Origin: Crossiella sp. SN42
Lineage (GTDB): Bacteria > Actinomycetota > Actinomycetes > Mycobacteriales > Pseudonocardiaceae
Assembly: GCF_023897065.1 (NCBI RefSeq)
Contig: NZ_JAMHIV010000027.1
Location: 1-64,000 of the forward strand
Length of the DNA: 64,000 nt
Reading direction: 5' to 3'
Shown here one piece after another: positions 11,806-19,402 of this stretch (positions within the stretch are counted from its first letter, which is position 1; each line of letters opens with the position of its first letter). A program made the translations under genes and the position numbers. The notes beneath the pieces are model-generated. The model was not told the origin of the DNA. It saw nothing but the letters and a program-made list of their open reading frames with translations, and did not search any database.

Positions 11806-13074
11806 GTGCTGTTGCCGCATCTGACTGGAGTGCTGGTCGATCGGGTCGAGGTCGTCGGCGGGGCGGTGTGGATGTGGGCGTCGCCGCGAGCGGAGGCAGT
11901 GCCCTGCCCGAGGTGCGGTGATCCGGCGACTGGCGTGCACAGCCGATACGAGCGCCGCTTGGCCGACTCGCCAGTCGCTGGCCGGAAGTTGGTGCTCCGG
12001 CTGCGGGTGCGCCGGTGGTTCTGCGACGGCACTGCCTGTCTGGTCAAGACGTTTGCCGAACAGGTCGACGGGTTGACGGTGCGAGACGGGCGGCGGAGGC
12101 CACTGCTGCGGGCGATGCTGGAGCGCATCGCGGTGGCGCTGGCCGGACGGGCCGGGTCACGGCTTGCCACCTCCTTGTCCGCTCCGGCGAGCAGGTCGAC
12201 TCTGCTTCGGCTGGTCATGTCGTTACCGGGTCCATCCGCCGTGACACCGAAGGTGTTGGGAGTAGACGACTTCGCGTTGCGAGGCGGTCAGCACTACGGC
12301 ACTGTTCTGATCGACTGTGAAACCGGCGAGCCGCTGGAGTTGCTGCCCGGCCGCGACTCCCAGACGTTGGCGGACTGGTTGACAGCACATCCAGGGGTCG
12401 AGGTCGTGTGCCGGGACCGCTCCGGGGCATATGCGGACGGTGTCCGACTCGGAGCACCTGCTGCCACCCAGGTCGCTGACAGGTTCCAACTCTGGCAGAA
12501 CATCGCCAAGGCCGTCGAACGCTGCGTCACACGCCACCGCGGCTGCTTACGCGCCACAGAGCCAGGGGCTCCAGACTCGGACACGGCACACCTGCACTCC
12601 CAGCAGGAGGAGCCAGCAGGGAGATTCGCTCAACGTGCCCGTCTGCACCACGCGAAGGTGCACGAACTGCTCGCTCAAGGCCACAGCATCCGCGGCATCG
12701 CCCGAGGCCTGGGCTGGGGACAGAAAGCCGTTCAGCGCTACGCCCGCGCCGCCACCTGGCAGGACATAGTGGACGGCAAGTGGAAAGGCCCACGCTCCAG
12801 CAAGCTCGACCCCTTCAAGCCGTATCTGCAGGGCGAACTCTTGCCAGAGTGGATCGCCGCCGTCCGAGCCGACGATTTGCCGGGCCTGACGTCGTTCGCC
12901 AACGGCTTGCAGTCCGATCTCGACGCCGTCACCGCCGGCCTGACCACGCCCTGGAACTCAGGCCCGGTCGAAGGTCGCGTCAACCACATCAAGATGATCA
13001 AACGACAGATGTTCGGCCGGGCCGGTCTTGCGCTGCTGCGCAAACGAGTTCTCCTCACCGCGGTCCGCCACTGA
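11806..13074 (+). CDS. tnp: ISL3 family transposase
   Basis: The 422-residue protein has the ISL3 layout. An N-terminal zinc-ribbon-like region (AVPCPRCGDPATGVHSRY, then WFCDGTACLVKTF) is followed by the DDE domain starting at VLGVDDFALRGGQHYGTVL, a second acidic patch in CRDRSGAYADGVR, a helix-turn-helix-like insert (GHSIRGIARGLGWGQKAVQRY), and the final Glu in WNSGPVEGRVNHIKMIKRQM. No frameshift is present, so it should be functional. The start is a GTG inside the element without a strong ribosome site. It is the only gene of the element. Confidence 0.95.
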   Translation: MLLPHLTGVLVDRVEVVGGAVWMWASPRAEAVPCPRCGDPATGVHSRYERRLADSPVAGRKLVLRLRVRRWFCDGTACLVKTFAEQVDGLTVRDGRRRPLLRAMLERIAVALAGRAGSRLATSLSAPASRSTLLRLVMSLPGPSAVTPKVLGVDDFALRGGQHYGTVLIDCETGEPLELLPGRDSQTLADWLTAHPGVEVVCRDRSGAYADGVRLGAPAATQVADRFQLWQNIAKAVERCVTRHRGCLRATEPGAPDSDTAHLHSQQEEPAGRFAQRARLHHAKVHELLAQGHSIRGIARGLGWGQKAVQRYARAATWQDIVDGKWKGPRSSKLDPFKPYLQGELLPEWIAAVRADDLPGLTSFANGLQSDLDAVTAGLTTPWNSGPVEGRVNHIKMIKRQMFGRAGLALLRKRVLLTAVRH

Positions 13075-13100
13075 CCCTGGTCGCCTCCCAGCACGCGCAT

Positions 13101-13122
13101 TCACCAAAAGTGGGCCAGATCC
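13101..13122 (-). repeat. Right terminal inverted repeat of the insertion sequence
   Basis: Perfect inverted copy of 11711-11732, 27 bases after the transposase stop. The target duplication CTGATGCG follows at 13123-13130. Confidence 0.95.
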
Positions 13123-13130
13123 CTGATGCG

Positions 13131-13434
13131 ACTGCGTTTCTCCGTGACATCCGACCGCACCCGGTTCGGCGGGGAGGCTCGTGTTCGTGAGGTCCGACCG
13201 AGCCCGATCCCCGGCTCGTGAGGCGGGCACACTCCGCCTTTCCTCGATCCTTGCCGCCCTTGGCTGTCACGAAGGCGCAGGTCCAGGCGGTGTCATTACC
13301 AGTCGGTGGACCACCAACAGCAGGCGATCCACCGGAAGAACATGTTCCAGATCCACCTTGCGGACCGAGCATGGCGACGGCAATCGAACGTCCGGAAATG
13401 CCGATGAGGGGCCAGGCGAGGTCCCGGTTCGTCC
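13131..13434. other. Spacer with no recognisable gene
   Basis: Between the insertion sequence and the YdbC-like gene. Open frames exist on both strands, but none has a start with a ribosome site or a recognisable domain. Minus-strand residues such as GISGRSIAVAMLGPQG resemble coding sequence weakly and might be a decayed gene; this is a guess. Confidence 0.4.
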
Positions 13435-14043
13435 TCAGCCGACGACGGTCCAGGCGGGATTGAGCTCGATCTGGTCGCCGGTGATGTCGTCGAGATCCTC
13501 GGTCGCTCGCGCCCTGTGGTGCAGATCGGGGAAACGATCGGTGCGGTAGCGCTCGTGGTCCGCCACCGAGTTCCACAGCGAGAGCACCAGAAACTCGGTC
13601 TGGCCACGTCGAGCGAACGCTCCGCCCAGCATGCCGGACGCGGCCCCCATACCCGGGTTCCACACGTTGGCCTGCGCCCGGACGAAGTGTTCCTGGCGAC
13701 CGGCCTTCACCCGGCAGTGTGCGAGTCGCACCACCGAACCGGATGAGAAGCCGGTGGGCAAGCCCGCACCGATGTCCAGGCAATGCTCCCAGAGGCGGGC
13801 CTCGATCGTGTCGTAGGTGCCCACCTGGTTGGCCGCGAGGTGGTCGTGTGCTCCGGCCATGAACTCCTGATGGTCCCGTTGGCTGTTCCACCACGCGAAG
13901 ACGTGCGCCACGCCGGGTTTGCGACGGCTCCAGCCGCCGAACTGACCGAGGAAGCCCGGCAGACCTGACAGCGCGGACCACGCGCGTTGTCCCCGGTCAA
14001 AAGAATCCACGTCAACCGCGTGACATCTGACCCACTTGATCAT
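13435..14043 (-). CDS. YdbC-family (DUF4937) protein
   Basis: The 202-residue protein starts MIKWVRCHAVDVDSFDRGQR and contains LPGFLGQFGGWSRRKPGVAH and VFAWWNSQRDHQEFMAGAHD, as in the Bacillus YdbC/DUF4937 family. The second half (VRLAHCRVKAGRQEHFVRAQ, then LSLWNSVADHERY) looks like a second antibiotic-biosynthesis-monooxygenase-like ferredoxin fold. So it is a two-domain dimeric alpha-beta-barrel-type protein of unknown substrate. ATG 14043 matches the family start; GTG codons at 14046 and 14055 are alternatives. No signal peptide. Confidence 0.8.
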   Translation of the reverse strand: MIKWVRCHAVDVDSFDRGQRAWSALSGLPGFLGQFGGWSRRKPGVAHVFAWWNSQRDHQEFMAGAHDHLAANQVGTYDTIEARLWEHCLDIGAGLPTGFSSGSVVRLAHCRVKAGRQEHFVRAQANVWNPGMGAASGMLGGAFARRGQTEFLVLSLWNSVADHERYRTDRFPDLHHRARATEDLDDITGDQIELNPAWTVVG

Positions 14044-14450
14044 CACCGGGAACACAATATCCGCCGCTCATGCCGCTTATCGGTCGTTCGGGAACGCAGC
14101 GTTCACCACATCGCCAGCGCGACAACCTGTTCCACTTCTGTGCGGCTGTCGGTGGCCCCATGACTGGCAACGTGGTGTCCCACAAGAGGCAAGCGGCACA
14201 GGTGGAGCGCCCGGAGCCAAGCTGAGGACGAACGGCCGGAAGGTGCGTCGAGAAGCCGCCACACTTGATCGCGAGGAACGCCACGGTGCGGTCAAAACTC
14301 GCGGACACAGTCAGGCCCGCTACCGCAAGCGGCACCGAGCCCCGCTCCACGGACTCACTCGGGCCCGCCATCCAGCCCGCGCTCCAGCATCGCCCCAGCG
14401 GGCACGCCAGCCGCGCCCGGGTCAGCGCCAGGCCGAGCCAGGCCGTCATG
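14044..14450. other. Intergenic region, no gene seen
   Basis: Contains the promoter region of the YdbC-like gene, which reads leftwards. No supported gene, RNA or hairpin was found here; short open frames on both strands lack start signals and domains. Confidence 0.5.
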
Positions 14451-14534
14451 GCCCGCAGCCCGCAGCCCGCAGCCCGCAGCCCGCAGCCCGCAGCCCGCAG
14501 CCCGCAGCCCGCAGCCCGCAGCCCGCAGCCCGCA
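14451..14534 (+). repeat. Heptanucleotide tandem repeat, 12 copies of GCCCGCA
   Basis: Twelve exact head-to-tail copies of the 7-base unit GCCCGCA occupy 84 bases, ending 9 bases before the stop end of the TetR gene. On the TetR transcript the array would be the immediate 3' untranslated region. Such a pure array is likely to vary in copy number between strains. Confidence 0.97.
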
Positions 14535-14543
14535 GCGAGGATG

Positions 14544-15287
14544 CTAAGCCTGCTGACCAGCGCCGATCCGCGCCGCGATGCCGTTCAACAGCAACTCAAG
14601 CCCAAGCTCGAACTGCTGCTCATGCGTCCGGTCCACCGCGTCCAGCACCCGTCGCGTGACCTCCGGATACCGGCCGCTCTCAACCACCTGCTGGATGTAC
14701 GGCTGCACGGTCTCGCGCCACTGCCGCTCATCCTGGCCACTGCGGCGCTGAGCCTCTCGCTCAGCGACCTCGTTCACCACTCCGCCGAGCACCATGCTCG
14801 ACACGGCGTCGACCAGCCCGCTCGCCTCGGTGGCGTCCTTCGTTGCCCCGCGCGCCGCCGCGAGTGCGAAGTCCATGTACCGCAAGGCGTTCGGCCCGAT
14901 CGGCGGACGGCTGCCGACCACGGACACAAGCCAGGAGTGCCGCAGCATCAGCTGACGTCCTTCAGTGGCGACCAGGCGCAGGTCTGTCCGCCAGTCACCG
15001 GAGGGCTGCTCCGGCAACGCGCATTCGCCGTAGGCGCTGTCGACCATCAGTTCAAGCAGATCCTCCTTTCCGGACAGTTGCCGGTACAGCGATGTCGTAC
15101 CTGTCTCCAACTCGGTGGCCAGGCGTCGCATCGACACCGCGTCCACTCCTTCGGCGTCCGCGACCCGCACTGCCGCGTCCACCATCCGTTCCACCGTCAG
15201 GCTTGGTCGGCGGACCCGCTCCACCACCACCGGGATCCGGGTCCACACCACGTCAGCCCTGGGCAATGGGTTGTCCGCACCACTCAT
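14544..15287 (-). CDS. TetR family transcriptional regulator
   Basis: The 247-residue protein has an N-terminal extension, then a TetR helix-turn-helix at about residues 28-75 (TVERMVDAAVRVADAEGVDA, MRRLATELETGTTSLYRQLS), and a longer C-terminal ligand domain of the tetracycline-repressor-like class. It is divergent from the FAD monooxygenase gene, with 94 bases between the starts. That gap holds a 35-bp palindrome over the monooxygenase promoter. By the usual logic of this arrangement it probably represses the monooxygenase and itself, with a small aromatic or antibiotic-like ligand as inducer. The inducer is inference. Confidence 0.9.
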   Translation of the reverse strand: MSGADNPLPRADVVWTRIPVVVERVRRPSLTVERMVDAAVRVADAEGVDAVSMRRLATELETGTTSLYRQLSGKEDLLELMVDSAYGECALPEQPSGDWRTDLRLVATEGRQLMLRHSWLVSVVGSRPPIGPNALRYMDFALAAARGATKDATEASGLVDAVSSMVLGGVVNEVAEREAQRRSGQDERQWRETVQPYIQQVVESGRYPEVTRRVLDAVDRTHEQQFELGLELLLNGIAARIGAGQQA

Positions 15288-15310
15288 TGCTCGTCCTCAG
15301 TCCAGCCGGG

Positions 15311-15366
15311 TTGACAGCCACCCTAGCCGACGGGCACAGTGTTGCCAAGTCGGGAACACCGTGCCC
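15311..15366 (+). promoter_or_regulatory. Promoter and TetR-type operator for the FAD monooxygenase
   Basis: TTGACA at 15311-15316 and CACAGT at 15335-15340 are spaced 18 bases apart and point to the monooxygenase. Overlapping the -10 and running downstream is an inverted repeat: GGGCACAGTGTTGCC (15332-15346), spacer AAGTC, and GGGAACACCGTGCCC (15352-15366). Thirteen of 15 arm positions pair. Binding here would block RNA polymerase. The divergent TetR protein is the obvious candidate. Confidence 0.75.
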
Positions 15367-15381
15367 AACGAGAGGGTGGAT

Positions 15382-17085
15382 ATGTTCAACGAAGAAGTCA
15401 ACGTGCTGGTGACCGGCGCGGGCACGGTCGGCCTGTCAATGGCGGTTTTCCTTGCCAGACAAGGGATGAGGCCGTTGGTCGTCGAACGAAGAGCGGGCTT
15501 GTCCAACCATCCACGCGCGCTCGGCGTGAGCTTGCGAGGACTCGAACCCCTGCGTGCGGCCGGCCTCGAACCGGCGATCCACACCACGCCGCGACGACCG
15601 CCGCCGACCGGCCGGGTCACCGTCTCCACCCTCGCCGAGGTAGCCGCGCTGGGTCCGCCTGAGACCGCGGAGTCCGGGTTCTCCGGCTTGGAAGCCGCCG
15701 CCGAGGAGATCAGTCCGGTCACCGGCGGCGACCGCGCGCAGGACCAGTTGGACCCGGTGCTGTTCGAGGCCGCGGTCAGCCAGGGCGCCACCGTGCGCTT
15801 CGGCGTCGAGGTGTGCGCGATAGAGCCGGACGAGCAGGGCGTGACCGCGATCGTCCTCGATCACGCCACCGGCGAACGCGGCCGGATTCGCGCCGGCTAC
15901 CTGGTGGCCGCGGACGGCGCGCACAGCCGCATCCGCTCCTGGGCCGGCATCACCACCACCGGGCCGGGCCCACTGGGCGGACACATGATCAACATTCTGT
16001 TCCGCGCCGACCTGGGCTCACTGCTAGCCAACCGGCCAGGTGGTCTCTACGACATCAGGAACCCACGGGCATCCGGCCCCCTGTTCTCGGTGGACGGCCA
16101 GGACCGGTACGCCTTCCACATCCCGTACGACCCGGCGAACGGCCAGAGCCCAGCTGACTTCCCGCCGGAACGATGCCTGGAGCTGGTCGAAGCGGCGATC
16201 GGCCAGGCCGGCGTCGCGGTCGAGATCCTCAGCGTGCTGCCCTGGCAGTCCACCGCGCTGGTGGCCGACCGCTTCGCCGCCGGACGGGTGTTCTTGATCG
16301 GCGATGCCGCCCACGTGCTCCCGCCAACCGGCGGCTTCGGCCTGAACACCGGGATAGCCGACGCGGAGAACCTCGCGTGGAAGCTCGCGGCGGTGCACCG
16401 CGGTCAGGCGGGATCGGCCCTGCTCGACACCTATGACGTCGAACGCAGGCCACTGGCGCTGTTCACCATGGAGCAGGTCCTGTTACGCAGCATCAACCGG
16501 CGCCTGCACTGGGACTTCAGCAAGGTCACCGAGCGCAGCGAACTCGGCATCGCGGAGATCCTGGTGGCGCAGGTCGGCCACCACTACGGCGCGGGTGCGG
16601 TGATCGCACCACGCACCGACCTGCCGTCACTGACCGAGGTCGTCCTCGACGGTTCCCCTGGCACCAGGGCGCCACACGTCTGGGTACGCCACAACGGGAC
16701 CCGGGTCTCCACGCTTGATCTGGTGGAGTCCCAGTTCACCGTCCTGACCGGCCCGGCGGGACGCACGTGGTGCGTTGCCGCGGAGGCAGCGGCCGGCTCC
16801 CTCGATGTGCCGGTGACGGCACGGCTGCTGCACCCGCACCACGGTCCAGTGATCGACGAGAACGGAAGGTGGCTCGCTGCAACCAAGCTTTCCCCGGACG
16901 GCGCGTTGCTCATCCGCCCGGACGGCGCGTTGCTCATCCGCCCGGACGGCTTTGTCGCCTGGCGCGCCGACACCGCACCCGGCGACCCGACCGCGGCGCT
17001 GACCACCGCCCTGCGCCGCATCCTCGCCAGAGAGGAGGTGACCGACACGCCCGAGACCCCAATTCGCGCAGCCCAACCAGCCTGA
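15382..17085 (+). CDS. FAD-dependent aromatic-type monooxygenase
   Basis: The 567-residue flavoprotein belongs to the class A (p-hydroxybenzoate-hydroxylase-like) monooxygenases, which insert oxygen into aromatic or polyketide substrates using NAD(P)H. Motifs are the FAD nucleotide fold VTGAGTVGLSMAVFLARQG, the DG motif in YLVAADGAHSRIRSWAG, and the GD motif VFLIGDAAHVLPPTGGFGLN. The C-terminal part (from about 400) is the thioredoxin-like domain of the larger enzymes such as anthracycline and tetracycline hydroxylases. ATG 15382 follows AGAGGG. An in-frame duplication adds one extra GALLIRPD near residue 510, just before the conserved RPDGFVAWR. It may detoxify or tailor an aromatic compound. 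Confidence 0.9.
   Translation: MFNEEVNVLVTGAGTVGLSMAVFLARQGMRPLVVERRAGLSNHPRALGVSLRGLEPLRAAGLEPAIHTTPRRPPPTGRVTVSTLAEVAALGPPETAESGFSGLEAAAEEISPVTGGDRAQDQLDPVLFEAAVSQGATVRFGVEVCAIEPDEQGVTAIVLDHATGERGRIRAGYLVAADGAHSRIRSWAGITTTGPGPLGGHMINILFRADLGSLLANRPGGLYDIRNPRASGPLFSVDGQDRYAFHIPYDPANGQSPADFPPERCLELVEAAIGQAGVAVEILSVLPWQSTALVADRFAAGRVFLIGDAAHVLPPTGGFGLNTGIADAENLAWKLAAVHRGQAGSALLDTYDVERRPLALFTMEQVLLRSINRRLHWDFSKVTERSELGIAEILVAQVGHHYGAGAVIAPRTDLPSLTEVVLDGSPGTRAPHVWVRHNGTRVSTLDLVESQFTVLTGPAGRTWCVAAEAAAGSLDVPVTARLLHPHHGPVIDENGRWLAATKLSPDGALLIRPDGALLIRPDGFVAWRADTAPGDPTAALTTALRRILAREEVTDTPETPIRAAQPA
16894..16941 (+). repeat. 24-bp exact tandem duplication inside the monooxygenase gene
   Basis: Two identical 24-base units (16894-16917 and 16918-16941) are followed by nine bases of a third. 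The frame is kept and the protein gains one eight-residue GALLIRPD repeat, next to the conserved C-terminal RPDGFVAWR motif. Confidence 0.95.
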
Positions 17086-17305
17086 CCTCCGCCGGTAGAC
17101 GCCGAGGCTGAGGAGTCCACCACCCTCTCCAGCCACATCGCGCCACAGGCCGTGTCCATTCAGGTTTCCGCCGCTTCCGCCAGCAGTCCGCACCTCTGGC
17201 GGAGCGCCTGAACAGACCGGCCAGCCGGGCCAACAGCTGGGCGTGGCGAATGTTCGTGGCCACCGCATCGGCCACAACAGCCGCCGTTCTCGGCACAATG
17301 GTCCA

Positions 17306-18691
17306 GTGCGGCCACCACTCCGGCGTCGATCGTTGCGGCCCAGTCTCGCCGTGCTCGCCCTGACCACGGCGCTGGTCGCCGGGTGCAGCGTGGCCGTGGC
17401 GGGCAGTCCGGTCGCCGCCACCAACTCGGTCGCGGTGGATCCCGGATTTGTCCGCGGCACCGACGGCGGGCTGGTCGACCGGCTGGCCGCGACGGCGGTG
17501 ACCGACATCGGCGAGTACTGGCGGCAGGCCTATCCGGCCACGTTCGGCAAGCCGTGGCAGGAGCTGGCTGGCGGCTACTACTCGGTCGACACGACCGACC
17601 GGTCCGCCAAGCCGCCACCCTGTGCGTCGCAGGCCATCGAAGTGGAGGGCAACGCCTTCTACTGCGCCTCGGTGGATGCGATCGCCTGGGACCGCTCGGC
17701 TCTGCTGCCGGTGCTGCGGGACAAGTACGGCGACGCCGCTGTCGTACTGGTCCTCGCACACGAGGTCGGGCACGCCGTGCACCACCGGGCTGGGGTGGGC
17801 GCGGAGGAACAACGCAAGCAACCCGCGCAGTACCCCACGATCCTCATGGAGGCCATGGCCGATTGCTATGCCGGAACGTTCGTCCGCTGGGTGGCCGACG
17901 GCAAGGCTCCGCACCTGCGGATCACCGCCGACCAACTGGACGCCGCACTGCAAGCGTTGATCAGTTTCCGGGACCCCGTGGGCACCTCGGAAAGGGACGA
18001 CGCGGCGCACGGCAACGCCTTCGACCGGGTGTCCGCCTTCCAGGACGGCTACCGGGAAGGGGCAGCACTGTGCGGACGGATGACCGCGCAGAACCGCCAG
18101 TTCACCCAGCGAGCCTTCACCGACTTCGTGGACCGGGCGCGCGGCGGCAACCTGCCGTTCAAGGACATGCTCGACGCGGTCACGCCGAACCTGTCCGCCT
18201 TCTTCGGCAACCTGGTCACCAAGGCCGGCCGCACGTGGCAGACGCCCTTGGTGCGGCGGGGCACGGTTAACGGCGAGTGCTCGCCAGGAACACAGGGCCC
18301 GATCGCCTACTGCCAGGACGGGTCGATCGCGATCGACGTGGACCGGGCGACCGTGCTGCACAACGACATCGGCGACTACGCCACCGGCATGCTGCTGGCG
18401 ACCCGGTACGGCCTGGCCGCGATAGCGGCTATGGGTCGCCCGGTCGGTGAGCAGCGGGCCGGACAGCAGGCGCTGTGCCTGGCCGGGGCGTACACCGGCT
18501 CGGTGCTGCGGCCGTCCGACAGCTCCTTCGGGCTCTCGCCGGGCGACCTGGACGAGGCCGTGCAGGTGTTGCTGGGCCTCGACTACGCGGCCCGGGACAC
18601 CGGCGGTCACGGGCTGCCGACCGGCTTCGAGCGGGTCGGGGTGTTCCGCACCGGCACCCTCCAGGGCGCGGACGCCTGCGGCGTGTCCTGA
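17306..18691 (+). CDS. Lipoprotein neutral zinc metallopeptidase, paralogue 1
   Basis: The 461-residue protein has a lipoprotein signal with lipobox LVAGC (Cys27). The zinc site is HEVGH (His152), with a downstream MEAMADCYAG whose Glu182 is the likely third ligand. This is the arrangement of the YpfJ-like neutral zinc metallopeptidases (HExGH...E.QADC). A later HGNAFDRVSAFQDGY is shared with the second copy at 19403. It is expected outside the membrane, anchored by lipid. The frame opens at 17243; GTG 17306 gives a normal signal peptide. A CACAAT box six bases before it could make it leaderless. Substrate unknown. Confidence 0.82.
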   Translation: MRPPLRRRSLRPSLAVLALTTALVAGCSVAVAGSPVAATNSVAVDPGFVRGTDGGLVDRLAATAVTDIGEYWRQAYPATFGKPWQELAGGYYSVDTTDRSAKPPPCASQAIEVEGNAFYCASVDAIAWDRSALLPVLRDKYGDAAVVLVLAHEVGHAVHHRAGVGAEEQRKQPAQYPTILMEAMADCYAGTFVRWVADGKAPHLRITADQLDAALQALISFRDPVGTSERDDAAHGNAFDRVSAFQDGYREGAALCGRMTAQNRQFTQRAFTDFVDRARGGNLPFKDMLDAVTPNLSAFFGNLVTKAGRTWQTPLVRRGTVNGECSPGTQGPIAYCQDGSIAIDVDRATVLHNDIGDYATGMLLATRYGLAAIAAMGRPVGEQRAGQQALCLAGAYTGSVLRPSDSSFGLSPGDLDEAVQVLLGLDYAARDTGGHGLPTGFERVGVFRTGTLQGADACGVS

Positions 18692-19402
18692 GCTCGGGCA
18701 AGCGCGTCCAGCTCCGCGGCCCGCTGTGGGCGAGCCGGGCGTGGCAAGTCGCCACACGCGCCGACGGACGCGTTGTGCGCGCTCGAACAACCAGGCAGGC
18801 GTGGGCACCCGGTAACAGCACACCAGGCCGGTTGTGCCGAGTTGCGCTGCGACCTGCGAGAAGGCCAGGCGACCACCGGGCCGGATCACCGCTTGAGCGG
18901 GCGACCAGTGGGCGAACGACCGCTGTGCGGAGGACCAGAGTGCGGCGGCCATCGGACAGCGACCACTTCAACGAGTGGCAGCTGGGCGGCGGCTGGCGGC
19001 TGGGCAGCGAAAGGCCGCTGGGAAACGAGAGTCGCCGGGCGGTGGATGGCCCGCTGGGCAGTGAGTGACCGCTGGGTGGTGGGGGACGCTGGGCGGTGAG
19101 TGGCCGCTGGCAGTGGTGGGCGTTGGCAGTGGGAAAGCTGCCTGGCTGCCGGCGGACCTGATCGTCTGCGTGGGCCGGGGCTGGGGCCGAGCTTGTGGCT
19201 GGTGGCGGGTCGGGTGAAGCGGCGGGGGTGGGTGAACCGGCGGGAGTGGGGGCGCGTCGGTGTGGATGGGGCTCGCGGGCGGGCCACTGGGTCGGGTAGC
19301 GATTGGGGTTCTCGGGACCGTGGTGGAGGTTGTCCGAATCGCGACCGGAGGTGAGGGGTGCTCGCGGTACGGTCTGCGGAGTCGGTGAGAAGGAGCTTCT
19401 GG
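18692..19402. other. G-rich spacer between the two metallopeptidase genes
   Basis: No gene is supported. From about 18960 to 19340 the plus strand is guanine-rich with imperfect repeats such as CCGCTGGG(C/T)(A/G)GTG. The end supplies the ribosome sites for the next gene (GGAGG at 19347, AAGGAG at 19390). Confidence 0.5.

Larger units (their letters stand above)
11711..13122 (+). mobile_element. ISL3-family insertion sequence, apparently intact
   Basis: The 1412-bp element is bounded by perfect 22-bp inverted repeats beginning GGATCTGGCC at each end. It is flanked by identical 8-base direct repeats CTGATGCG at 11703-11710 and 13123-13130, which fit an 8-bp target duplication, as known for the ISL3 family. 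It carries one full-length transposase gene. A second GGATCTGGCC copy at 11734 lies just inside the left repeat. Perfect ends and duplication suggest a recent, possibly active insertion. Rejoining the flanks does not restore any gene I recognise. Confidence 0.95.

Noticed and set aside
13218-13463. Possible small gene between the insertion sequence and the YdbC-like gene
   Set aside because: No start signal, no domain and Pro/Arg-rich content on either strand; listed only as spacer.
14265-15314. Open frame reading through the heptamer array
   Set aside because: It is antisense to the TetR gene for most of its length, and the array only gives an artificial PQPAARS repeat.
15382-17085. Biosynthetic gene cluster around the FAD monooxygenase
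   Set aside because: No PKS, NRPS, terpene or RiPP core gene is near; the pair TetR/monooxygenase fits inducible detoxification better.
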